NCBI GenBank assembly: GCA_023392205.1
Contig: JAEVZN010000525.1
Coordinates: 1-7,400 of the forward strand
DNA: 7,400 bases
DNA from: Pseudomonadota bacterium
GTDB taxonomy: Bacteria; Pseudomonadota; Alphaproteobacteria; Rhizobiales; Xanthobacteraceae
Reading direction: 5' to 3'
Shown piece by piece: positions 1 through 7,400 of the stretch. Position 1 is the stretch's first letter. Every line of letters begins with the position of its first letter. The translations under genes were made by a program, and so were the position numbers. Below the pieces are notes generated by a model that did no database searches, was not told the DNA's origin, and was given only the letters and a program-made list of their open reading frames with translations.

Positions 1-1571
1 TGATGTCGCCGGCCGGTCTGGTGCAGGCGATCCTCGAAGACGTTACCGAATTGCGGTTCGCCGATCCGCAGATCCGCAATCAGATCGAACGCCTGCTGGC
101 CGGCATGACGGACAACCGCGCCAAGGATCAGCGGCAGGTGTCGGTCAGCTTTGTGGGCGAGGGCGAGCGCGAAGTGTCGATCAGCTATGTGGTGGCAGCC
201 CCGGTCTGGAAGACCGCCTACCGGCTGGTGCTTCCCAAGGACAAGGGCGAAACCCGCCTGCAAGGCTGGGCGGTGATCGAGAACCTGACCGGCGGCGACT
301 GGAAGGATGTCGAGATCGTGCTGGTGTCCGGCAATCCGGTGGCACTGCGCCAGCCGCTTTACACGGCATTGTTCACCGACCGCCCGGAAATCCCGGTCGG
401 CACGTCCGTTCGGGTGATCCCGCGCACAGACGATGTGCAGGATGGGGCGGCGCCGGTCGCGCAGAAAGAAGATGCCCGGCGCACACGCCTCGCGCGTTCG
501 CCGCAACCGGCAGCGATGGCGCCGGGCGCCCCCGGCTTTGCGGTGACAGGCCCGCGGCCGATCCCGCCGGCCGAGCCCGCGCAGAGCGCCGAAGCCGAAG
601 AGGCCGCGACCCAACTCCTGTTCCGTTTCCCGGACCGGATCACGCTCACAACCGGCCACACCATGATGCTGCCCTTTCTCGACCGCGATGTCTCGGCCGA
701 GCGGGTCTATCTGTATCAGCCCGATGTCTCGGCCAGCCGTCCGCTGGCCTCGGCGCGCATCACCAACAATACCGGGGCCGGTCTGCCGGGCGGACTGGTC
801 ACGGCTTTTGAAGTGTCCGGCGATGGCGGTACGAATTTCGTCGGCGATGCGGTCCTGCCGCTGATGCCGAGTTCGGCCACGCGCTTTGCGAATTTTGCGC
901 TGGATACCAGAACAGCGATCAATCGCGACGACCGCGGCATCGTGACCACGACTCTCGGCAAGGCCCTGAACGGAACGCTGACCCTGACCAGCCGCTCCCG
1001 GCGCAATGTCAATTACGAGGTCACCGCACCGCCGGACGAAGATCGTATCATCGTCGTCGAGGAGGCGCGCGTGCCCGGCTGGCAACCGGCCTCCACCATG
1101 ACGGACGTGGAAGTGACTCCCACGCATTACCGCTACCGGATCGTCGCGCCGAAGGGGCAGACTACGAAAGCAAGCTTTGTCACCGAGCGGACCGACAGCG
1201 AAGCCGTGGTCCTCACCGATCTCGGCATCGACGACATGGTGACGCGCATTCGCGGCCTTCAGAACGAGACCCCGGCGCTGAAGGAGACGATCGCGAAGCT
1301 CGGCGGCATCGTGCAGGAGATCAACAAGGCCCGCGCGGCGCGCATGCAGCTTGATTCCGAGCGCGCCCGCATCGTGGCCGACCAGATCCGCGTGCGCTCC
1401 AATCTGCAATCGGTGGGCGCGACGACCGATCTTGGCCGACGTTATATCGATACGCTGAAATCGCAGGAGGACCGGCTCAACGAGCTTGGCCGGCTCAACA
1501 TTGCGCTTGAAAAGGAAATCGCCACAAAGACCGCGCAGGCTGAGGATATCGCCCGCGCGCTCGTCCTCTAG
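1..1571 (+). CDS. DUF4139 domain-containing protein (MuiA-like), 3' part
   Basis: The reading frame is open from the left edge, so the ATG at position 3 is probably internal and the true start lies outside; at least 522 residues are visible. Numbering from that ATG, residues 62-77 (YVVAAPVWKTAYRLVL) and 93-110 (ENLTGGDWKDVEIVLVSG) are the hallmark beta-rich core of DUF4139. Residues about 141-200 form a Pro/Ala-rich, low-complexity linker inside the domain. Beta-rich sequence continues to about 400, and residues about 410-515 are charged and heptad-like, probably a coiled coil. Relatives usually begin with a signal peptide and a DUF4140 domain, which would lie off the window. The family includes MuiA, named for mucoidy inhibition; its biochemical role is not established, and an envelope location is only inferred. 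The TAG stop at 1569-1571 overlaps the stop of the convergent xdhB. Family assignment is confident; function is unknown. Confidence 0.85.
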   Translation, partial: MSPAGLVQAILEDVTELRFADPQIRNQIERLLAGMTDNRAKDQRQVSVSFVGEGEREVSISYVVAAPVWKTAYRLVLPKDKGETRLQGWAVIENLTGGDWKDVEIVLVSGNPVALRQPLYTALFTDRPEIPVGTSVRVIPRTDDVQDGAAPVAQKEDARRTRLARSPQPAAMAPGAPGFAVTGPRPIPPAEPAQSAEAEEAATQLLFRFPDRITLTTGHTMMLPFLDRDVSAERVYLYQPDVSASRPLASARITNNTGAGLPGGLVTAFEVSGDGGTNFVGDAVLPLMPSSATRFANFALDTRTAINRDDRGIVTTTLGKALNGTLTLTSRSRRNVNYEVTAPPDEDRIIVVEEARVPGWQPASTMTDVEVTPTHYRYRIVAPKGQTTKASFVTERTDSEAVVLTDLGIDDMVTRIRGLQNETPALKETIAKLGGIVQEINKARAARMQLDSERARIVADQIRVRSNLQSVGATTDLGRRYIDTLKSQEDRLNELGRLNIALEKEIATKTAQAEDIARALVL

Positions 1572-3891
1572 ACGGACATCGCTCCACGCGCCCTGACCGC
1601 GTCGACCGCTGCCAGAATGCGGTCCGGCGTGGTCGGCGCGTCGAGCGCGGGCAATATGCCATCCGGCGAGACCGAAGCGATGGCATCGCGGACGGCAAGC
1701 CAGACACAGAGCGCCAGCATCAGCGGCGGTTCGCCGACCGCCTTGGAGCGGAAGACCGTCTCCTCCCGGTTTGGTGCATTCTGCAGGATGCGCGCATTGA
1801 ACACGGGCGGCACGTCACGGCTGCCGGGAATCTTGTAGGTCGAGGGGCCATGCGTGCGCAGACGGCCCTTGTCGTCCCAGACCAGTTCTTCGGTCGTGAG
1901 CCAGCCCATGCCCTGCACGAAGGCGCCTTCGATCTGTCCGAGATCGATGGCGGGATTGAGCGAGTCGCCGCAATCCTGAAGCAACTCGGCACGCAGCACC
2001 CGCATCTCGCCAGTCAGAGTATCGATGGCGACTTCGGCCGCCGCCATGCCGTAAGTGAAATAATAGAAGGGCCGGCCGCTGCTGGTCGCCATATCCCAAT
2101 GGATTTTCGGCGTGCGGTAAAAGCCGGTCGCCGACAGCGACACGCGTTTCTCCCATGACAGGGCCGCAAGTTCGGCAAACGACATCGAGCGATTGCCGGC
2201 ATAGATGCGGTTCGACGAGAACACGATCTCGCCCTTGGGAACATTGAATTGCTCGGCGGCGACATCGGCCATCCGCTCCCGGATCTGCTCGGCGGCGTTC
2301 TGCGCCGCCATGCCGTTCAGGTCGGAGCCGGACGAGGCCGCGGTCGGCGACGTGTTCGGCACCTTGCCGGTCGTGGTCGCGCTCATGCGGATATGGTCGA
2401 TATCGATCTGGAAAGTCTCGGCCACCACCTGCGCCACCTTGATGAAAAGGCCCTGGCCCATCTCGGTGCCGCCGTGATTCAGGGTGACGCTGCCGTCCAT
2501 ATAGACATGCACCAGCGCGCCCGCCTGATTGAGCGCCGGCCGGTTGAAGGAGATGCCGAACTTCACCGGCATGGTCGCCAATCCCTTTTTCAGGATCGGG
2601 CTAGTCCCGTTGAAGGCATCCACGCTGTTGCGCCACCCGGTCAGGTCCACCGACCGGTCGAACTCTTCCATCACGCGGGCCGTGATATTGTCCTCGACGG
2701 TCATGCCGTAGGGCGTGACGTTGTTACGGTCCGTGCCATAGAGGTTGCGGCGGCGTACCGCGTCGAGCGGCATGCGCAGATGGCGCGCGACGATATCGAG
2801 GATGGTCTCGATCGCGAACATGCCCTGCGGACCGCCATAGCCGCGGAAGGCGGTATTGGAGACCGTGTTGGTCTTGCAGGCCAGCCCGCGAAACCGCAGC
2901 ACCGGCAGCCAATAGCAATTGTCGGCATGACAGAGCGCGCGCGTCAGCACAGCCGGCGTATGATCGGCGACATGCCCGCCATTGGCGGCCAGCGTCAGAT
3001 CGAGCGCCAAGAGTGCGCCGTCATCGCCGAAACCGACATCGTAGCGGAACAGAAAAGGATGCCGCTTTCCGGTTGCGCGCATGTCGTCGTCGCGTGTCAT
3101 CCGCAGCTTGACCGGCTTGCGCGCATGCCAGGCCATCACCGCGGCGATGCCGGCGATGATGGTCGCCTGGCTCTCTTTTCCGCCGAAGGCCCCGCCCATG
3201 CGGCGCACTTCCACTGTCACGGCATTGAAGGGAATGCCGAGCAGATGCGCGACGCCATGCTGCACTTCGGTCGGATGCTGGGTCGAGCTGAAGATATGGA
3301 TGTCACGAGCATCGCCCGGCATGGCGATGGCGATCTGGCCTTCGAGATAGAAATGATCCTGCCCGCCGCAGCGAAATTCGCCGGACAGCCGGTGGGGCGC
3401 CGACGCAAAGGCCTGCGCAAGATCGCTGCGCTGCATGGTCTGCACCGGCGACACATAGCTTTCGCGCGCGATCGCGTCCTCGGGTGTCAATACCGGCGGC
3501 AATAGCTCATACTCAACCTCGACCAGCTTTGCCGCCGCGCGGGCCTGATCGAGCGTTGTAGCCGCAACAGCCGCCACGATCTGCCCCTCATGCTCCACGA
3601 GGTCCGTTGCCAGCAACGGCTCGTCGGTACGGATCGGACCAATGTCGTTCTTGCCCGGAATGTCCTTCGCGGTGATGGCGAGCGCGACGCCATCGGCGGC
3701 GAGCGCCTTCGACAGGTCGATGCGTATGATGCGCGCATGGGCATGCGGCGAGAGAACGAGCGCCACTTCAAGCGCACCGGCCACACTCGGAATATCGTCG
3801 AGATAGAGCGAGGTGCCGGAAACGTGACCGGCAGCGCTGTCATGGCGGACGGACGTATGAACGCCGCCACGGATGCGGGACAGGGGCGCAT

Positions 3892-3895
<4 letters not shown>
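1568..3895 (-). CDS. xdhB: xanthine dehydrogenase molybdopterin-binding subunit XdhB
   Basis: This is the large catalytic subunit of a bacterial xanthine dehydrogenase, which hydroxylates hypoxanthine and xanthine to urate at a molybdenum-pterin centre in the cytoplasm. Its 775 residues match the usual XdhB length of about 775-780. Visible motifs are GGQDHFYLE (177-185, Mo-binding Gln179), RMGGAFGGKES (232-242), SNTAFRGYGGPQG (346-358), FGISF (446-450), GGTEMGQG (475-482), PNTSPTAASSGSD (513-525) and FRSKAVGEPPL (715-725). By motif alignment, Glu241, Arg351 and Glu722 correspond to bovine xanthine oxidase Glu802, Arg880 and Glu1261. The first two are the xanthine-orienting residues that aldehyde oxidases lack, which supports true xanthine dehydrogenase over a generic aldehyde oxidase. 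The ATG (3895-3893) overlaps the xdhA stop as ATGA. Only a weak AGG lies about 10 bases upstream, suggesting translational coupling. No xdhC follows; the next gene is convergent. Confidence 0.96.
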
Positions 3896-5316
<1,421 letters not shown>

Positions 5317-5397
5317 ACGACCTTCGATGCAAGTTCTCTGCCGGTGGGATCAAGCTTAACGGAACAAACCTGTCTTCGTTACCGGATTCGCCACAGC

Positions 5398-5419
5398 GCG
5401 CAATTGCCCATCATTGCGC
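5398..5419. promoter_or_regulatory. inverted repeat, candidate operator upstream of xdhA
   Basis: GCGCAAT (5398-5404) and ATTGCGC (5413-5419) form perfect 7-base arms separated by 8 bases. The site is about 80-100 bases upstream of the xdhA ATG, a plausible position for a dimeric regulator. A poor promoter-like pair on the minus strand (TTGCGC, 16 bases, TAACGA, spanning 5376-5403) overlaps it. A regulatory role is inference, since an arm of this size can occur by chance in GC-rich DNA. Confidence 0.3.
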
Positions 5420-5480
5420 CCAACGCGCTTCGCCCCGCATGGCGTGCAAGGATGCAGACGCAGCCATGCGCATGCCTCAT

Positions 5481-5509
5481 TTGACGGCGCGCATGGGCAT
5501 CGCTAGGTT
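5481..5509 (+). promoter_or_regulatory. candidate sigma70-type promoter for the Liv-type operon
   Basis: TTGACG (5481-5486) is a good -35 box. It is followed after 17 bases by TAGGTT (5504-5509), a weak -10 matching three of six consensus positions. The 7-mer GCGCATG lies on both sides of the -35 box (5468-5474 and 5489-5495), 21 bases apart. If real, the promoter would give a leader of roughly 270 bases containing the hairpin at 5569-5608. The poor -10 box keeps confidence low. Confidence 0.25.
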
Positions 5510-5568
5510 CGCGAAAAAATCGATCGGTTACAAGAACTTGGGAGTTACGACAGGCGAGGATCGGGCCG

Positions 5569-5608
5569 CTGCGCGGCATTGGATCGTTCATCCGATGCGG
5601 CCGCGCAG
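5569..5608 (+). other. imperfect long hairpin in the probable leader of the Liv-type operon
   Basis: GCATTGGAT (5576-5584) pairs with ATCCGATGC (5590-5598) through nine pairs, one a U-G wobble, around a five-base CGTTC loop. Below it, CTGCGCG (5569-5575) pairs fully with CGCGCAG (5602-5608), leaving a GGC bulge at 5599-5601. This gives 16 pairs in 40 bases. No U-run follows, so it is not a typical terminator. It may be an RNA structure in the 5' leader; the function is unknown. Confidence 0.4.
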
Positions 5609-5708
5609 GCAGAACCCGCCACCAGCCACACCTTCAGCCGCTTAAGCATGCCGCACATCCGCTTCGCGCTGTGCCCCAGGACGGGTTCGGGCGGCCCTCA
5701 GACACCCA

Positions 5709-5762
5709 CCGGCTGACAACAGCCGGAATTCTCAAGCCGGACGGCCGGGACAGGCCGGACGG
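5709..5762 (+). repeat. GCCGG repeat cluster with alternative hairpins before the binding-protein gene
   Basis: CCGGCT (5709-5714) can pair perfectly with AGCCGG at 5721-5726 (loop GACAAC) or with a second AGCCGG at 5735-5740, but not both at once. GCCGG occurs four times (starts 5722, 5736, 5744, 5754), and GCCGGACGG is repeated exactly at 5736-5744 and 5754-5762. The cluster ends 13 bases before the AGGAGG ribosome site. The repeats are directly visible; any role in controlling translation is inference. Confidence 0.4.
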
Positions 5763-5775
5763 ACAACAATGCATC

Positions 5776-5791
5776 AGGAGGAGTGAGTATG
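5776..5791 (+). promoter_or_regulatory. strong ribosome binding site that decides the binding-protein start
   Basis: AGGAGG (5776-5781) stands seven bases before ATG 5789-5791, near-ideal spacing. An in-frame GTG at 5783 lies only one base after it and would be too close to be used. The ATG start gives MSKRLW, a normal signal peptide beginning. Confidence 0.85.
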
Positions 5792-6976
5792 TCGAAACGC
5801 TTATGGACTATCGGCCTTGCTGCCGCCGCGGCCATGACCGCAGGCAGCGCATTGGCGCAGGGCAAGCCGATCAAGATCGGTCTGATCATGCCCTATTCCG
5901 GGCAGTTCGCCGACGCTGCCACACAAATGGACAATGCCATCAAGCTGTTCGTGAAGCAGAACGGCGACACTGTGGCCGGCCGCAAGATCGAATTCATCCG
6001 CAAGGATACCGGCGGCATCGCCCCCGACGTCGCGCGCCGGCTGGCCCAGGAACTGGTCGTCCGTGATGGCGTGGACATTCTGGCGGGCTTCGTGCTGACT
6101 CCGAACGCGCTCGCGGCCGGTGACATTTCCAACCAGGCCAAGAAGTTCATGGTGGTGATGTATGCCGCCACCTCGATCATCACCACCAAGTCGCCCTATA
6201 TGGCGCGCGTGTCGCTGACCACACCCCAGCTCAACAGCGCGCTCGGTACCTGGGCGGCAACCAAACACGGCGTGAAGAAGGTCTATTCGATGGTCTCGGA
6301 TTTCGGTCCGGGCCTTGACGCCGAAGGCGCATTCACCGCGGCCTTCAAGGACGCCGGCGGCGAAGTGATCGGTCAGGTGAAGATGCCGGTTGCCAATCCG
6401 GACTTCTCAGCCTTCGTGCAGCGCGCCCGCGATCTCAACCCTGAATCCATCTATATCTGGGTTCCGGGCGGCGCCCAGCCGGGCGCACTCGGCAAGGCGC
6501 TCTCCGAGCGCGGCATCGACGCCCAGAAAACCACGGTGATGGGCCAGCTTGAAGTCACCGACGACAGCGCGCTGAAATCCCTGGGCGATGCCGCCCTCGG
6601 CATCATCACCGCCGGTCACTACGATCCGACCCACAAGTCGGCCAAAAACGAGGCATTCGTGAAGGCCTTCAACGCCGAATATAACCGCAATCCGGAATAT
6701 TTCTCGATCGGCGGCTGGGACGGCATGCAGCTCATCTATGACGTGCTGAAGAAGACCAACGGCAACACCGATGCGCAGGCCATGATCGATGCCGCCAAGG
6801 GCATGTCCTGGGAAAGCCCGCGCGGCCAGATCTCGATCGATCCCGACACCCGCGACATCGTACAGACGGTCTATATCCGCCGCGTAGAAAAGGTCGACGG
6901 CAAGATCCAGAATGTCGAGTTCGACAAGGTCGAGAACGTCAAGGATCCGGTGCTGGAGAAGATGAAGAAGAAATAA
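5789..6976 (+). CDS. branched-chain amino acid/amide-type ABC transporter substrate-binding protein
   Basis: This is an exported periplasmic binding protein of the Peripla_BP_6/LivK class, which would capture a small ligand and deliver it to a Liv-type ABC importer. From ATG 5789 it has 395 residues, normal for the family. Residues 1-23 are a clear Sec signal peptide: positive KR, an Ala-rich core, and an ALA-Q cleavage site after residue 23. The mature protein starts with the typical first strand KIGLIMPYSGQFAD (29-42). It continues with GRKIEFIRKDTGG (64-76), a second-lobe hinge segment around VKKVYSMVSDFGPG (162-175) and IGGWDGMQLIYD (307-318), and ends in a lysine-rich tail. It has no cysteine, so it is not a lipoprotein. 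A LivH-type permease gene follows 152 bases later. The ligand cannot be told from sequence: this class binds amino acids, amides, urea or aromatic acids. Its place beside xdhAB hints at, but does not show, a purine-related substrate. Confidence 0.92.
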   Translation: MSKRLWTIGLAAAAAMTAGSALAQGKPIKIGLIMPYSGQFADAATQMDNAIKLFVKQNGDTVAGRKIEFIRKDTGGIAPDVARRLAQELVVRDGVDILAGFVLTPNALAAGDISNQAKKFMVVMYAATSIITTKSPYMARVSLTTPQLNSALGTWAATKHGVKKVYSMVSDFGPGLDAEGAFTAAFKDAGGEVIGQVKMPVANPDFSAFVQRARDLNPESIYIWVPGGAQPGALGKALSERGIDAQKTTVMGQLEVTDDSALKSLGDAALGIITAGHYDPTHKSAKNEAFVKAFNAEYNRNPEYFSIGGWDGMQLIYDVLKKTNGNTDAQAMIDAAKGMSWESPRGQISIDPDTRDIVQTVYIRRVEKVDGKIQNVEFDKVENVKDPVLEKMKKK

Positions 6977-6999
6977 GCCGCCCGGACGGCGTCACGTAC

Positions 7000-7029
7000 C
7001 AGCGCCCGGGGCCAAGGCTCCGGGCGCTG
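7000..7029 (+). terminator. strong intercistronic hairpin, possible partial terminator or mRNA stabiliser
   Basis: CAGCGCCCGG (7000-7009) and CCGGGCGCTG (7020-7029) are perfect 10-base arms. The stem can extend three more pairs, including a G-U, to a four-base loop. The following bases, TCTTGCGG, are not a real U-run, so full termination is doubtful. Such hairpins between binding-protein and permease genes often keep binding-protein mRNA more abundant than permease mRNA; here that role is inferred from position. Confidence 0.45.
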
Positions 7030-7090
7030 TCTTGCGGCCATCAGGTCAACCGAGCTGCCGACAGCATTGCCGATTGACTTTTTGCCCGGT

Positions 7091-7105
7091 GCCCCTGAAA
7101 GGGGC
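7091..7105 (+). other. small hairpin upstream of the permease gene
   Basis: GCCCC (7091-7095) pairs with GGGGC (7101-7105), closed by a T-A pair around a GAA loop. It ends 23 bases before the permease ATG. It may be incidental or may affect translation entry. Confidence 0.3.
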
Positions 7106-7128
7106 GCACGTTACCCAGCGAGAGAGAC

Positions 7129-7400
7129 ATGTTCGCACCCATCATCGGCGTTCTGTTCGACGGCTTTGCCTACGGGATGCTGCTGTTCCTCCTGTCGGTC
7201 GGCCTGTCGGTCACACTCGGCATGATGAACTTCGTCAATCTCGCCCATTGCGCCTTCGCCATGCTTGGCGGCTATGTCACGGTCACGCTCGCCAACACAT
7301 TCGGATGGCCGTTCCTGGCCACCTTGCCGATGGCGTTCCTGGCCGCGGCGGCGGTCAGTGTCGTGCTCGAACGCACGCTCTATCGCCGGCTCTACAATGC
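7129..7400 (+). CDS. branched-chain amino acid-type ABC transporter permease (LivH-like), 5' part
   Basis: The gene begins at ATG 7129 and runs off the right edge; 90 complete codons are visible, against about 290 residues for the usual LivH. The protein would be one of two inner-membrane channel subunits importing the ligand delivered by the upstream binding protein. Residues 5-29 are a hydrophobic first membrane segment. They are followed by the family signature around GMMNFVNLAHCAFAMLGGYV (31-50), a further hydrophobic stretch at about 59-80, and a basic ERTLYRR turn. In relatives the residue after the NLAH motif is generally Gly; here it is Cys41. The ribosome site is weak (GAGAGA just upstream). 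It sits in the same direction as the binding-protein gene and probably shares its operon. LivM, LivG and LivF partners are expected to the right but are not visible. Confidence 0.9.
   Translation, partial: MFAPIIGVLFDGFAYGMLLFLLSVGLSVTLGMMNFVNLAHCAFAMLGGYVTVTLANTFGWPFLATLPMAFLAAAAVSVVLERTLYRRLYN

Larger units (their letters stand above)
5317..5788. other. divergent intergenic control region between xdhA and the Liv-type operon
   Basis: About 470 bases lie between two divergent start codons, and I find no convincing gene here. Open frames in it lack a ribosome site or recognisable protein sequence, and some overlap xdhA or the binding-protein gene out of frame. The region must hold promoters for both operons. 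It contains an inverted repeat nearest xdhA (5398-5419), a palindrome and a 21-base-spaced direct repeat around a TTGACG box (5465-5509), a long imperfect hairpin (5569-5608), and a cluster of GCCGG repeats just before the binding-protein ribosome site (5709-5762). No known riboswitch class was recognised by eye. Confidence 0.7.

Noticed and set aside
3..5. ATG at position 3 as the true start of the DUF4139 gene
   Set aside because: The frame is open to the window edge, and the protein would lack the signal peptide and N-terminal domain typical of the family, so it is more likely an internal Met.
2249..3505. 418-codon open frame on the plus strand, opposite xdhB
   Set aside because: It is fully antisense to a strongly conserved gene. 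Its product is rich in His, Arg, Gly and Asp with no recognisable domain, typical of a shadow frame in GC-rich DNA.
5783..5788. GTG at 5783 as start of the binding-protein gene
   Set aside because: It lies one base after AGGAGG. The ATG at 5789 has seven-base spacing and gives a normal signal peptide.
5510..5788. Known purine or other riboswitch in the transporter leader
   Set aside because: Hairpins exist, but I could not recognise the conserved core of any known riboswitch class. A covariance model search would be needed to claim one.
5671..6066. 131-codon plus-strand frame overlapping the binding-protein gene
   Set aside because: It runs out of frame through the signal peptide and first lobe of a clear binding protein, with Arg-rich shadow composition.

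Overview
The window looks like chromosome of a high-GC alphaproteobacterium, probably Hyphomicrobiales (Bradyrhizobium/Rhodopseudomonas-like). This rests on the GC-rich codon use, the two-gene xdhAB architecture known from Rhodobacter capsulatus, and the Liv-type permease start resembling those of that order. It is an inference, not a taxonomic identification. I see no mobile element, CRISPR array, tRNA or rRNA.

Layout: (1) 1-1571, plus strand, is the 3' part of a gene for a DUF4139 (MuiA-like) protein whose start lies left of the window. (2) 1568-3895 and 3892-5316, minus strand, are xdhB and xdhA, the two subunits of a molybdenum xanthine dehydrogenase. They are coupled by an ATGA overlap, and the operon converges on the DUF4139 gene so tightly that both stop codons sit in one CTAG palindrome. 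(3) 5317-5788 is a non-coding divergent control region of about 470 bases with several inverted and direct repeats. (4) 5789-6976, plus strand, encodes an exported substrate-binding protein of the branched-chain amino acid/amide ABC transporter type. (5) 6977-7128 is a spacer with two hairpins. (6) 7129 to the right edge is the start of a LivH-type permease gene.

How they fit together: XdhA carries two [2Fe-2S] clusters and FAD, and XdhB carries the molybdopterin active site with the xanthine-specific Glu and Arg. Together they should oxidise hypoxanthine and xanthine to urate in the cytoplasm. The divergently transcribed Liv-type importer may feed this or a related catabolic route, but its substrate cannot be read from the sequence. 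No xdhC maturation gene follows xdhB. The genes are ordinary members of known families, and I see no new biological system. The least explained parts are the structured divergent leader and the zero-gap convergent gene ends.
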